This document shows, piece after piece, positions 1 to 8,457 of a stretch of DNA of 64,000 nt; the first letter of the stretch is position 1, and every line of letters begins with the position of its first letter. This DNA is from an uncultured Ignavibacteriota bacterium. Its GTDB lineage: Bacteria; Bacteroidota; Ignavibacteria; Palsa-1295. The notes under the pieces are model-generated. The model was not told the DNA's origin and did not search any database. It saw only the letters and a list, made by a program, of their open reading frames with translations. Location of the stretch: assembly GCA_903900335.1 (NCBI GenBank), contig CAIUMP010000061.1, positions 62,001-126,000 of the forward strand. The letters are read 5' to 3'. A program made the position numbers and the translations under genes.

Positions 1-396
1 ACCTCCATGGATCTTCAGATAGCCTTGGGCTTTCTCATAACGCTCGTCCGTGAGTCCTACAAACTTGCCGTATTTGCGGATCAGCTTCCTTCCACCCTCA
101 CGTCCGATCCAATAGCCAATGCTGTCCCCGGTGATGGCACCGCCGGCCGCCGCGCCGATAACACCGTAGATACTGAGAATACCAGAACTTGCAGCATACG
201 CCGAAGCAAATAGGAGCATCGTCTCGCCAGGGAAGGGCACTCCCATGCTCTCGATCATCACCACCAGAAACACGATGACGTAGCCATAGTCAACCAACGC
301 CTGATCTAACAGCCCCTGGAAGTCCTTCCAGAAGCTGGCGACGTGCATGAAAAGCGTCAGAAAATCCGACAGGTAATGCGCCGAAAGGAGGATCAT
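1..396 (-). CDS. DedA family membrane protein (N-terminal part, cut by window edge)
   Basis: The first 132 codons of a minus-strand gene run off the left edge. I read them from the reverse complement: the start is MILLSAHYLSDFL, and a hydrophobic stretch (YVIVFLVVMIESMGVPFPGE) follows at about residue 45. The motif PFPGET and, further on, GGAITGDSIGYWIGREGG are hallmarks of the DedA/VTT (SNARE-associated) family. These are polytopic inner-membrane proteins linked to undecaprenyl-phosphate or phospholipid flipping and membrane homeostasis. No clear ribosome binding site precedes the ATG, and a later Met at codon 17 is an alternative start. The C-terminal half lies outside the window, so completeness cannot be judged. 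Confidence 0.85.
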   Translation of the reverse strand, partial: MILLSAHYLSDFLTLFMHVASFWKDFQGLLDQALVDYGYVIVFLVVMIESMGVPFPGETMLLFASAYAASSGILSIYGVIGAAAGGAITGDSIGYWIGREGGRKLIRKYGKFVGLTDERYEKAQGYLKIHGG

Positions 397-540
397 TCGG
401 GGATATGACTTATGGGGTAGATCGTCGGGGTCGTGGGGTAGCTCTCAAAAATTAGAGGACGAATTAGCTCTCTATCTAAACGGCACAATCCGAACTTGCG
501 TTGCGGTTTCGAACAGCAAGCGACCCAGAGAAACAACCAC

Positions 541-568
541 AAAAAAAACCGGGACCTTTCGGTCCCGG
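541..568 (-). terminator. Intrinsic terminator of the Omp28-like gene
   Basis: There is a perfect 8-bp stem (CCGGGACC at 549-556, GGTCCCGG at 561-568). Read on the minus strand it has a GAAA tetraloop and is followed by eight T (541-548). It sits about 35 bp downstream of the stop codon of the minus-strand gene at 603-2852. Confidence 0.9.
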
Positions 569-602
569 CGTTTCTTAATCCGTTAATGAGATAAACCGTG
601 AA

Positions 603-2852
603 TCAATTCTGATTCACAACTCTGATCTCCTTCGATCCAAGCGAAGAGCGGGCGATAATGGTGTACGTACCATTGCCGAGCTTTCGTGCATCGAACGACG
701 CGGTGTAGGTATTGTCTCCTGACAAGGAGTACATCGGCTTCGAAACTTCGCGTCCGAGGACGTCATACGCTGCGAAGGTGACATCGCGCTCGCCAGCCTC
801 GGTGGTGTATGTAACCTTTGTTGTGCCACGGAAGGGATTCGCCGAAGCAACCAATCCGGTAGCGGTGCCAACTGCCGTCGGGCTAACACCGGCTGCATCG
901 GAAGACAACAACCAATTCACGCAATTCTGCATGATCGTCGTCGCACTTGCCTGCTTAGAAATGCCGCCGAAGTCAAATCCCAAGTAGACCAAACGGGCGT
1001 GGGTAGCCGGATCCTTATACCAAGAACCAGCGATCTCCTTCGGCTTGCCATCGAAATAGAAAAGCGGAGTCGAGTTCGAGTCGATTGTGTAGTCTTCCGT
1101 CAAGATCACGCTCGTTGGCACATCGGTCACGCTGATGCCCTTGCTGATCGGATCGGTCGTGCCGGTGATCGTAAACGACTTCAAGCCAGTTATCTGGTTG
1201 CTGGAATTCACCGTATAACGATTGATCGAGTGCGGTGTGCTGAGTCCCAAACGGGCATAGAAATCCAGAACGTCCTGAGTTTGCGTCGAACCGGATTGCG
1301 AGAAATTGGGATCAAGGCCATAGTACATTGCCCAGATCGAATTGATGAACACTTTGCCACCTGCATTCAACTGCGAGGTGATGTCCGTCACAACCGTCGG
1401 ATCCGTATAAATACCACCATTATCCAAGATCGGCACATTGTTATAGATCGTGACCGGATAGGTGGTGGGGAACACGCTGTAGGTGCTTGCATTCAACGGA
1501 ATCACTGCGGAGTGCGTCTTTAGGCTATCCGGGATACCCGTTAGAACGGCGGCTTCGGCCGCACCACCTGAGGCAAAGATACCGCAGCGAACATTATCCG
1601 AAAGCAGGCTTACTGCACCTGAGTAGGTTGTGACAAGGTAGCCTTCCTTGACCGGAATTGCATTGAACTTTACAGTAACATAGCCTGAATTCTCAGGTGC
1701 CGTGACCGTGAGAACGGCCTTACCAACGTTACCTGGATCAATGCTCAGGCTCGGCGGTGTGATCTTCGCCACCCAGCCGGTTGGAAGTACAAGTGCAGGA
1801 TCAATTCCGAGGCTAAGGGTGACTGGGTCTGTCCCATTGTTCGAGAAACTGACATTCGAGGTGACATCACCATTCGACTTCGCGGTCATATAACGATCCG
1901 GCGAATTGACTGTGATGCTCGTCGTCAAATACTTCGGACGTGATCCGATGAGCGGCACTTGATCCACATCGAGGATGGTATTTGAAGCAGCGTTGGTCTT
2001 GCTATACTGATGCACGAAACCAAGCAGGCTAACGTGATTTGCATTCATCACATTGTCCGGCAGCGGGAAGGTGAATTTCTGGCTGTAGGTGCTGCCCTTG
2101 CTAACTTTCGCCGGGATCACGCCAGAAAGTCCCCACACGCCAACGACGGCCTGACGGAAGACGTGGTTGAAGACGTAGTTCGCGATCGTCCCACTTCCCG
2201 CTGTTCCGGTGCCGTAGTTGTAATACGGGCTGGTCGGATAATTCGGGCTATGATAGTAGTAATTATGTTGAAGCCAATTCGTCCCCGTACCTGTAATGCT
2301 ATCCTCGACTACGTACATGTTGAAGCGGAGGTCGCCAGTTGTTGCGGTATTGAAGGTAACATGAACGGTTGCACTGATCGTCTGGCTGTTCGCATCATAG
2401 CTAACGCCATCAACTAAGACGGAGGCGTCTGCAGGCTGTCCGACGAGCCCATCGACGATTCCAGTGCCGTTGAGGGTATCGATCCAAGTTCCTGGATCAA
2501 CATTCCAGTTGCTGCCACTTCGTGCTGTCCAACCATCCGGATAACCATTCGGGTCACCCATTGCGCCACCCGTGCCTGCGATGAGGGAGTCACCCTGAAG
2601 TGTCGCCATCGGCTCGCTGTAGGACATCGGTCCATGAACAGCCACAGGGGAAACCTGACCAGGATACTTCTCGTCAAGCTGCTTGATCGCAAGCGCACCA
2701 CGAACGCACCAGCCGCACCAAGCACCGGTGAATTCTTCGAGCATAATACGACGATTCTGTGCCAGAACCTGGCCAGCACCGCCGGGAACCACACTAGGTA
2801 GCGAGGAGAACGCCACCACTAGCGTGAGGAAGGTTGTAAATCTCTTCAGCAT
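603..2852 (-). CDS. Omp28-like secreted protein with thioredoxin-type CxxC and T9SS sorting domain
   Basis: The 749-aa protein has an N-terminal signal peptide (cleavage likely after VLA, about residue 31). The mature part opens with EEFTGAWCGWCVRG: a thioredoxin-like CxxC at residues 46-49, typical of the Omp28 family of Bacteroidota surface proteins. Central beta-rich regions follow. The last 75 or so residues (from ANPFRGTTKVTY to GNGTYTIIARSSLGS...VVNQN) are a type A T9SS C-terminal sorting domain. The protein should therefore cross the outer membrane by type IX secretion and be anchored or released at the surface. The role of the CxxC motif (disulfide exchange or copper/redox sensing) is unknown. 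It is a single-gene unit with its own terminator; the next gene upstream, hprK, is about 300 bp away. Confidence 0.85.
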   Translation of the reverse strand: MLKRFTTFLTLVVAFSSLPSVVPGGAGQVLAQNRRIMLEEFTGAWCGWCVRGALAIKQLDEKYPGQVSPVAVHGPMSYSEPMATLQGDSLIAGTGGAMGDPNGYPDGWTARSGSNWNVDPGTWIDTLNGTGIVDGLVGQPADASVLVDGVSYDANSQTISATVHVTFNTATTGDLRFNMYVVEDSITGTGTNWLQHNYYYHSPNYPTSPYYNYGTGTAGSGTIANYVFNHVFRQAVVGVWGLSGVIPAKVSKGSTYSQKFTFPLPDNVMNANHVSLLGFVHQYSKTNAASNTILDVDQVPLIGSRPKYLTTSITVNSPDRYMTAKSNGDVTSNVSFSNNGTDPVTLSLGIDPALVLPTGWVAKITPPSLSIDPGNVGKAVLTVTAPENSGYVTVKFNAIPVKEGYLVTTYSGAVSLLSDNVRCGIFASGGAAEAAVLTGIPDSLKTHSAVIPLNASTYSVFPTTYPVTIYNNVPILDNGGIYTDPTVVTDITSQLNAGGKVFINSIWAMYYGLDPNFSQSGSTQTQDVLDFYARLGLSTPHSINRYTVNSSNQITGLKSFTITGTTDPISKGISVTDVPTSVILTEDYTIDSNSTPLFYFDGKPKEIAGSWYKDPATHARLVYLGFDFGGISKQASATTIMQNCVNWLLSSDAAGVSPTAVGTATGLVASANPFRGTTKVTYTTEAGERDVTFAAYDVLGREVSKPMYSLSGDNTYTASFDARKLGNGTYTIIARSSLGSKEIRVVNQN

Positions 2853-3159
2853 AAGACCTCAAATGTTTGTTTGATACAATAAAGACTGCATTGGCGAGGC
2901 GTTTTCACGAATCTGCACAAGGTAGGCAAATTCCAATCTGTAAATATACGAACTTTTTTTCGAATTCGTTCAAACTCTGGCCCTTCCCAGCCGGGAAAGA
3001 ATTGCACTTAGCCAAAACTGGACAAAAACAGCAATTCTATTGCTTCCATGGGAAAGCCTGCGGCTTTAAGAACGGAGCGCGAGTTAAGAGTCTTGGGTGG
3101 TGTACAACCAGAGCCCACGCCGGCCCTACTGGCACGGTCACCGAAAGAGTCATTGCCTC
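2853..3159. other. Intergenic region between hprK and the Omp28-like gene
   Basis: About 307 bp lie between the hprK stop and the Omp28-like start, both on the minus strand. The region must hold the promoter of the Omp28-like gene. I see no convincing -7/-33 boxes, no strong hairpin and no gene; short open frames here lack a credible start or family signature. Confidence 0.5.
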
Positions 3160-4200
3160 CTACTCAAAATCATGCTCGAAGTATGGTATCACACGTTCAC
3201 CACCAGCAACTCGTTCGGAGCCGCGCTTCAGCAGCACCTGTTCGAGCTTCGAAGCGAACTCTTTGCTCGCATCGTATCCATAATGCTTTAGCAAGTAGTT
3301 CAGCGCTATCACCTCCGCGATGACCGTGATATTCTTTCCTGTAACGATCGGCAGTTTCACATGAGGAAGCTCGACACCAATGAGCGAGGTCGTCGATTCG
3401 TCCAGACCTGTGCGTGTATACTCCCCATCCGCGCGCCATTCTTCCAACTCTACGACGACCTCCACCCTTTTCTGAAAACGAATGGCGCGGATGCCAAACA
3501 TTTCTCGCACATTGATGAGGCCAAGTCCGCGTATCTCCATGAAATGCCGGACGAGATCAGTGCCAGCGCCCATGAGGATGCTCTCGCCCTTTTGCGTGAC
3601 CATCACCACATCGTCGGCGACGAGCCGATGTCCACGCTCGATCAGATCCAACGCGACCTCCGACTTGCCAATTCCGCTTCGCCCAACGAAAAGAAGCCCC
3701 ACACCATAAACATCCACGAAGGCTCCGTGAATGACCGTCTGCGGATTAAATTGGTCTTCGAGGAAATCACTGAGGTAATAGACAGCCTTCGTCGTCTCGA
3801 ATTTTGTTACGAAGACGGGTATCTTCTGCTCATTGCATATAGCTAGCAACTCAGCATCGAGCGCATTTCCATTGGTCGTGATGATACACGGAATATCAAA
3901 CGAGGCGAGCATCGCGAACGCCTTCACTCGCTCTTCCAGCGACCGCGAGCGCAAGTAGAAGATCTCCGTGTTACCGAAGATCTGAATTCGTCGATGTGTA
4001 AAGAGCTCGACGTACCCAGCGAGCGCCAGTCCTGGACGATGCAAATTCTTCTCCGTGATGAGATTGTGCATCCCATCCCCACCCGCGACGAGCGTCAGGC
4101 GGAAACGCTCGCGCGCCCAATCGTAGAAATGCTGAACGCTAATGGACTCTCTCTGAATCGGCTGCGTATTGCGCCAGCCGGTGCGTGGTTCGTTTGCCAT
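3160..4200 (-). CDS. hprK: HPr kinase/phosphorylase
   Basis: The 346-aa protein matches the bifunctional HPr(Ser) kinase/phosphorylase. It has an N-terminal DRTGG-like half, then a P-loop GRSGIGKS at residues 173-180, ERGHRLVADDVV, and the family signature EIRGLGLINVREMFG. In Firmicutes this enzyme phosphorylates HPr on serine for catabolite repression. In Gram-negative, PTS-poor bacteria such as this one its target is usually an Npr/HPr-like protein with a regulatory role, but no HPr gene is in the window. The length is slightly above the usual 310-330 residues because of an N-terminal extension of about 20 residues. It sits 98 bp downstream of recQ on the same strand; part of that gap is a repeat element. 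Confidence 0.93.
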   Translation of the reverse strand: MANEPRTGWRNTQPIQRESISVQHFYDWARERFRLTLVAGGDGMHNLITEKNLHRPGLALAGYVELFTHRRIQIFGNTEIFYLRSRSLEERVKAFAMLASFDIPCIITTNGNALDAELLAICNEQKIPVFVTKFETTKAVYYLSDFLEDQFNPQTVIHGAFVDVYGVGLLFVGRSGIGKSEVALDLIERGHRLVADDVVMVTQKGESILMGAGTDLVRHFMEIRGLGLINVREMFGIRAIRFQKRVEVVVELEEWRADGEYTRTGLDESTTSLIGVELPHVKLPIVTGKNITVIAEVIALNYLLKHYGYDASKEFASKLEQVLLKRGSERVAGGERVIPYFEHDFE

Positions 4201-4225
4201 GAAATCTTGTCACTAAGTAAAACGT

Positions 4226-4265
4226 GCTCCCCCACCTCGGTACGAGGAGGGGGCTGGGGGGTGGA
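4226..4265 (+). repeat. 40-bp repeat, outer copy of the pair flanking the DUF559 segment
   Basis: This 40-bp sequence (GCTCCCCCACCTCGGTACGA then GGAGGGGG...) recurs in opposite orientation at 4670-4709 with one mismatch. It is internally palindromic: CCCCC-A-CCTCG, loop GTA, CGAGG-A-GGGGG. This copy lies just downstream of the recQ stop codon. Confidence 0.85.
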
Positions 4266-4298
4266 CTCCCCCATGCGTGGTAACGACACTTAAACCGA

Positions 4299-6926
4299 CT
4301 ACCGCTCTCTTCCCTTCCACACGGAGCGAATTTTCTCGATCATGAGCGAGGGGTCCCCAAGCGCATGAACATTATCAAAACGCAAGACCGTGCATCCTTG
4401 AGTGCGCAGATATTCATCGCGAATTCGATCATGCACCCTCACATCCGGTTCGTCATGAATGTTGCCGTCGAGTTCAACAACAAGCTTCTCTTCGGCGCAG
4501 TAGAAATCCACAATGTAGGGGCCGATGCCGTGCTGACGGCGGAATTTGCGACCGTCGAGTTGAGAATCACGCAACACATACCACATGCGGTGTTCGGCAT
4601 CGGTAGGGCGGTTGCGCAACTCGCGACGGCGTTCGGTTGTCGTAGTAGTGTGTAGTCCTCCTGACCGTGTCCACCCCCTAGCCCCCTCCTCGTACCGAGG
4701 TGGGGGAGCTTGCGATTCCTTCGGAATCGAGGAGGGACGGAGTGTATGTACTTTGGGAGGGATTACAGTATTATTTTCTTGCGGAGGCTTTGTCTTCTCC
4801 CGTTCATCAAACGCCCGCACAAACCGCAACTCCTCATACGCATACGCCTCCCCAAGCGCTTCCTTCACAGTCCCAAGCGTTGCATATCCCAACCGCGAGA
4901 ATGCCTCACGAATGGGAGCAATCTTCTCCGCTGGGACGAGGAGCTCCAAATCTGCAATATCCCCGTTCTGCACGAGCGCGGCGATGTGTGTGCAGACTGT
5001 GCTGAGCGAGAAGCCGCGCATATCGGCGATGCCTTTAAGCGGAAGTCCTCGCTTGTAATACTTCAGGGTCTCCAACATGCTCGTATTGATAAGCGGCTCA
5101 CGGGGCGCGTGATCAATGTTTTCAAGCGGGGCTGTCTCCGGGTGCTCTTTTCGAAATGTGCGAATCGCACGGAGAAACTCAGTGCCGTATTGCTTCGCTT
5201 TAAGTTCGCCGACGCCGGAGATAGCGAGGAATCCTCGTCCATCGATTGGCATCTTTCCAGCGATTTCCTTCAGCGTGTAATCATTGAATATAACATACGG
5301 CGGTACTTCGCGAATCTCGGCAAGATCGCGGCGAAGCTTGCGAAGCACTTCGAAGAGTTCGCGGTTAAGCGGCGGGAGTTCGATTGCTTCGGCCCCATGC
5401 TGCTCAATGTCTTTCGGGCGGTTCAGGGTAACGGTGCGCGCATTCTTCAAGACCTCCCAGCCTTTCGGCATGATCTTGAGAATGCTATAATGATCGTGAT
5501 CCTGCCGAATGAGACTCTGTCGGCGAAACTCGTTCGCATAGTGTCGCCACTCTACCGCCGAGTATTCCTTGCCAATACCATACGTCGAGAGTTTGTTGTG
5601 CGACCAACTCAGTACCTTCTCATTCTCTGAACCACGCAGCACGTTGATTACATGCGCCTGTCCGAATTCTTCCTTTACCCGAGCAACACACGACAGAAAC
5701 ATCTGCGCAACCCGCGTCCCGTCGAACGTCTCGGCAGTTTGATTCGAGAGACAATTATCGCATGTGCCACAATTATCACCGCTGTACGTCTCGCCAAAGT
5801 ATCCGAGCAGTTCTCTGCGGCGGCAGGTTGATAGCTCAGCGAGATCGACAACTTTATCCAACTCTTCAATGGCCCGAACCCGCTCTTCCGGCGGCTTCTC
5901 ATCGAAGAACTTCATGTACTTCTGGCGGTCGCCGTTTTGGTAGAACATGATGCAATCGCTCGGCAGGCCGTCGCGTCCTGCGCGCCCCGTCTCCTGATAG
6001 TAGGACGGAATGCTCTTCGGAATGTCGTAGTGGATCACATATCGAACGTTGGGCTTGTCGATACCCATACCGAACGCGATCGTCGCGCAGATCACATCGA
6101 CTTTGTCGTGATCGAACAACTCTTGCGTTTTCGAGCGCACGTCTTTTTCGAGTCCGGCATGATAGGGCATGGCGTTGTGGCCCTCGGCTTTCAATCGCTC
6201 TGCCATGCGCTCGGTGCCATCGCGGCTGAGGCAATAGATGATGCCGGAATCGCCCTTCTTGCTCTTCAAATATCCGGTAAGCTGCTGCATTGCCGCCTTC
6301 TTCGGCCAGACTTGGTAGATCAGATTGTGTCGATTGAAGCTCGCGCGAAAGATCTTCGCGTTCTCGCGAAAGTGCAGTTGTTCGAGAATGTCTTCGAGCA
6401 CGCGCTCCGTCGCAGTAGCCGTGACAGCCATGATCGGCGCAGACGGGAAGCTATCGCGCAACACTCGGAGATTGCGATAGTCCGCGCGGAAATCATGTCC
6501 CCATTCGCTGATGCAATGTGCTTCATCAACAACACACAGCGAGACTTCGAGACGTCGGAGAAAATCGAGAAAGCCGGGGACGGGGAATCGCTCGGGCGCG
6601 ATATAGAGAAGTTTGTATTCACCGGACTCCAGACCACGCATTCGGTCATACTGCTCGCGCGATTCGAGCGAGCTATTCAAGAACGTGGCGGGAATACCAG
6701 CGGAGTTCAATCCATCGACCTGATCTTTCATCAGCGCAATAAGCGGACTGATAACAATCGTCACTCCCGGCAGTAGCACCGCCGGCAATTGAAAGCAGAG
6801 CGATTTGCCTGCGCCAGTCGGCATGAGGGCGAAGACATCGTTGCCCGACAAGACCGCTTCGACAATCTCTTGCTGAAGCGGACGGAACGTGTCGAAGCCG
6901 AAGTATTTTTTGAGCGCGTCGATCAA
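4299..6926 (-). CDS. recQ: ATP-dependent DNA helicase RecQ with C-terminal DUF559 nuclease-like domain
   Basis: The 875-aa protein is a complete RecQ: Walker A TGAGKS at residues 37-42, a DEAH box (VVDEAHCISEWGHDFR), helicase motif VI (YYQETGRAGRDG), the zinc-binding RQC region (CRRRELLGYFGE...CGTCDNC), an HRDC domain and an HTH_40-like segment (RGFSLSTVCTHIAAL). RecQ unwinds 3'-5' in recombinational repair. After a low-complexity Pro/Lys linker, residues of about 756-875 add a DUF559/Vsr-like endonuclease fold (RNRPTDAEHRMWYVLRD, KFRRQHGIGPYIVDFYC, VVELDGNIHD) that RecQ normally lacks. The linker residues 740-753 are encoded by a 40-bp repeat whose inverted copy lies just past the stop. Translation begins at a TTG (M-IDALKKYFGF matches the RecQ N-terminus). 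Confidence 0.93.
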   Translation of the reverse strand: MIDALKKYFGFDTFRPLQQEIVEAVLSGNDVFALMPTGAGKSLCFQLPAVLLPGVTIVISPLIALMKDQVDGLNSAGIPATFLNSSLESREQYDRMRGLESGEYKLLYIAPERFPVPGFLDFLRRLEVSLCVVDEAHCISEWGHDFRADYRNLRVLRDSFPSAPIMAVTATATERVLEDILEQLHFRENAKIFRASFNRHNLIYQVWPKKAAMQQLTGYLKSKKGDSGIIYCLSRDGTERMAERLKAEGHNAMPYHAGLEKDVRSKTQELFDHDKVDVICATIAFGMGIDKPNVRYVIHYDIPKSIPSYYQETGRAGRDGLPSDCIMFYQNGDRQKYMKFFDEKPPEERVRAIEELDKVVDLAELSTCRRRELLGYFGETYSGDNCGTCDNCLSNQTAETFDGTRVAQMFLSCVARVKEEFGQAHVINVLRGSENEKVLSWSHNKLSTYGIGKEYSAVEWRHYANEFRRQSLIRQDHDHYSILKIMPKGWEVLKNARTVTLNRPKDIEQHGAEAIELPPLNRELFEVLRKLRRDLAEIREVPPYVIFNDYTLKEIAGKMPIDGRGFLAISGVGELKAKQYGTEFLRAIRTFRKEHPETAPLENIDHAPREPLINTSMLETLKYYKRGLPLKGIADMRGFSLSTVCTHIAALVQNGDIADLELLVPAEKIAPIREAFSRLGYATLGTVKEALGEAYAYEELRFVRAFDEREKTKPPQENNTVIPPKVHTLRPSSIPKESQAPPPRYEEGARGWTRSGGLHTTTTTERRRELRNRPTDAEHRMWYVLRDSQLDGRKFRRQHGIGPYIVDFYCAEEKLVVELDGNIHDEPDVRVHDRIRDEYLRTQGCTVLRFDNVHALGDPSLMIEKIRSVWKGRER
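4670..4709 (-). repeat. 40-bp repeat, inner copy, within recQ coding sequence
   Basis: This is the inverted partner of 4226-4265 (39 of 40 identical). It is read in frame as recQ residues of about 740-753 (APPPRYEEGARGW), exactly at the junction between RecQ proper and the DUF559 domain. Confidence 0.85.
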
Positions 6927-6934
6927 GGGTCTTT

Positions 6935-6967
6935 GGGTAACGGGTGATGAGTAACGAGTAACGAGGG
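6935..6967 (+). repeat. GTAACGA-type array, left arm of the recQ-ruvA element
   Basis: Degenerate tandem copies of the heptamer GTAACGA (GGTAACGGGTGATGAGTAAC...) begin 8 bp upstream of the recQ TTG start. A near-perfect inverted copy (28 of 30) is at 7112-7142. Confidence 0.8.
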
Positions 6968-7020
6968 TTTTGTGTTTGTGATTTCAACTAAGGGCGCCGG
7001 ATTAATAGTCGCCCCACTAA

Positions 7021-7086
7021 TGTCATTCCCGCGAAAGCGGGAATCCAAACCCCGAAGAATGGATTCCCGCTTTCGCGGGAATGACA
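7021..7086. repeat. 26-bp perfect inverted repeat (CATTCCCGCGAAAGCGGGAA family)
   Basis: The 26-bp arm at 7021-7046 (TGTCATTCCCGCGAAAGCGG...) and its exact reverse complement at 7061-7086 are separated by 14 bp. Each arm is itself palindromic (CCCGC-GAAA-GCGGG). This short palindrome type is known as a dispersed intergenic repeat in many bacteria. Here it sits in the middle of the element bounded by the GTAACGA arrays. Confidence 0.9.
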
Positions 7087-7111
7087 CGAAAGGCGTACCT
7101 GTGAATTCCCC

Positions 7112-7145
7112 AACTCGTTACCCGTTACTCATCACTCGTTACCAC
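7112..7145 (-). repeat. GTAACGA-type array, right arm of the recQ-ruvA element
   Basis: CTCGTTACCCGTTACTCATC and following bases are the inverted counterpart of 6935-6967. The array ends directly against the ruvA start codon at 7147. Confidence 0.8.
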
Positions 7146-7146
7146 C

Positions 7147-7755
7147 TTGATCTCCCTACTTCGCGGCACCGTCCGCCACCGTTCGCAGAATACCGTCGTC
7201 ATTGATGCCGGGGGTGTTGGCTATGATGTGCTGTGTACACAAGAGGCATACGAGAGCGCGCCTGCCGTTGGGACGGAGTACGAGATCTGGACGCGCCTTG
7301 TCGTCCGCGAGGACTCGATGACGCTCTTCGGTTTTGCCAGCATGGAAGAGCGCGCGCTGTTCGATCTCATAACCAGCGTCAGCGGTATCGGCCCGAAGAC
7401 AGGCATCGCAATTCTCTCCGGTGTCGGTGCGGCGCATCTGCGTGAGGCTATTCGTGCGAGCGATGTGCACCGGCTTATCGGCATACCAGGAATTGGTCGG
7501 AAGACGGCAGAGCGATTGATCGTCGAGCTTCGAGATAAGTTATTGAAGGAAGAGTTTGTTGACACTGGTCGGAGTGCCGAGGGCGGCACTCCCCACGCGG
7601 GGATTCGCAATGATGCGTTGCAGGCGCTGCTGGCGCTTGGTTATCAGAGGGCGGTGGCGGAGAAGGCGATTCGCGATGTCGTGCGGGATAAGCCGGATGC
7701 GGGGAAAACGGTGGAGGCGTTGATTAAAGCGGCGTTGAAGGAGGCGGCAGCATAA
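7147..7755 (+). CDS. ruvA: Holliday junction branch migration protein RuvA
   Basis: The 202-aa protein has the normal RuvA length and layout. An N-terminal OB fold starts ISLLRGTVRHRSQNTVVIDAGGVGYDV, two helix-hairpin-helix motifs follow (SVSGIGPKTGIAILSG and IGIPGIGRKTAERLIVELRD), and a C-terminal three-helix domain (NDALQALLALGYQRAVAEKAI) contacts RuvB. RuvA tetramers hold the Holliday junction for RuvB. Translation starts at TTG, the only start compatible with the family N-terminus. The codon is directly preceded by a GTAACGA array, so the native upstream region seems to have been replaced. It is divergent from recQ, and its stop is 3 bp from that of the convergent gene at 7759. Confidence 0.95.
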   Translation: MISLLRGTVRHRSQNTVVIDAGGVGYDVLCTQEAYESAPAVGTEYEIWTRLVVREDSMTLFGFASMEERALFDLITSVSGIGPKTGIAILSGVGAAHLREAIRASDVHRLIGIPGIGRKTAERLIVELRDKLLKEEFVDTGRSAEGGTPHAGIRNDALQALLALGYQRAVAEKAIRDVVRDKPDAGKTVEALIKAALKEAAA

Positions 7756-7758
7756 GGC

Positions 7759-8454
7759 TCATTCTTCTCCATTTATTTGTCGACCAAGAATCTTCCATTT
7801 CAGATGGTCCTTCCGGAGGGTTGTGCTAATTTCCATTTCTTCCATCCAGAGGTGGACTAGTGCTTCGTGGCGATCTTTCTTAAACGCGATCGAGGAAATG
7901 ATCGGCTCGCCCCTGACACCACATCCGGACAAGTGACAGGAGAAGGAAGTGAATTTTGAGATATAGTTTTGATTCTCCTCACGATGCTCCGAATCATATC
8001 GCAAGTACTTATTCAGGGAAGCAACATAGGTCTCATCATAAACTAATGTCGTTGCACCATGCAGCATTGTTGGGAACATGTCCACAAGCGAATCAGTAGG
8101 TTTAGCGTCCGAATCGTTGAAGATTTGAACGGATGGCCAGAGAACAATGAACGGGGGAAGTGATTGATGGGTGATCGAATCTGCATCCCATCCCCACGAC
8201 AAGGTGTGGCGATTTGCTGGGTTCCAAATCGTTTCTAAAACAACTTCAGCTTCCTTTTGAAGATGAGTTTTTGGTTTTTTGCGAAGCGGTTTGGACAACT
8301 GAAACCACGATTCAAAGAACACTTGCATCCGAGAATCCGAGTGCTTCAGCATTCCTTCCCTAAGCGCCTCAAACGGATCACCTATCTTACCCGATTGCGA
8401 AGCTGGGGCCAGAACAAATAGCAGAATAGCAGAAAGAAGGAAGCGCAGTAGCAT
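7759..8454 (-). CDS. Exported protein of unknown function, co-transcribed with ispH
   Basis: The 231-aa protein has an N-terminal signal peptide (MLLRFLLSAILLFVLAPASQ). The mature part is soluble and matches no family I recognise. Visible features are aromatic-rich segments (HTLSWGWDADSITHQSLPPF, VLWPSV), a Cys pair (SFSCHLSGCGVRGEP) and a C-terminal segment HLWMEEMEISTTLRKDHLKW that could be a small alpha/beta fold. The start lies 3 bp after the ispH stop, so it is probably the last gene of a cmk-ispH-orf operon. Function unknown. Confidence 0.75.
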   Translation of the reverse strand: MLLRFLLSAILLFVLAPASQSGKIGDPFEALREGMLKHSDSRMQVFFESWFQLSKPLRKKPKTHLQKEAEVVLETIWNPANRHTLSWGWDADSITHQSLPPFIVLWPSVQIFNDSDAKPTDSLVDMFPTMLHGATTLVYDETYVASLNKYLRYDSEHREENQNYISKFTSFSCHLSGCGVRGEPIISSIAFKKDRHEALVHLWMEEMEISTTLRKDHLKWKILGRQINGEE

Positions 8455-8457
8455 TGT

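Noticed and set aside
4585..5630. Plus-strand frames of 157 and 306 codons
   Set aside because: They lie wholly opposite recQ, whose protein is clearly conserved; composition is that of a shadow frame.
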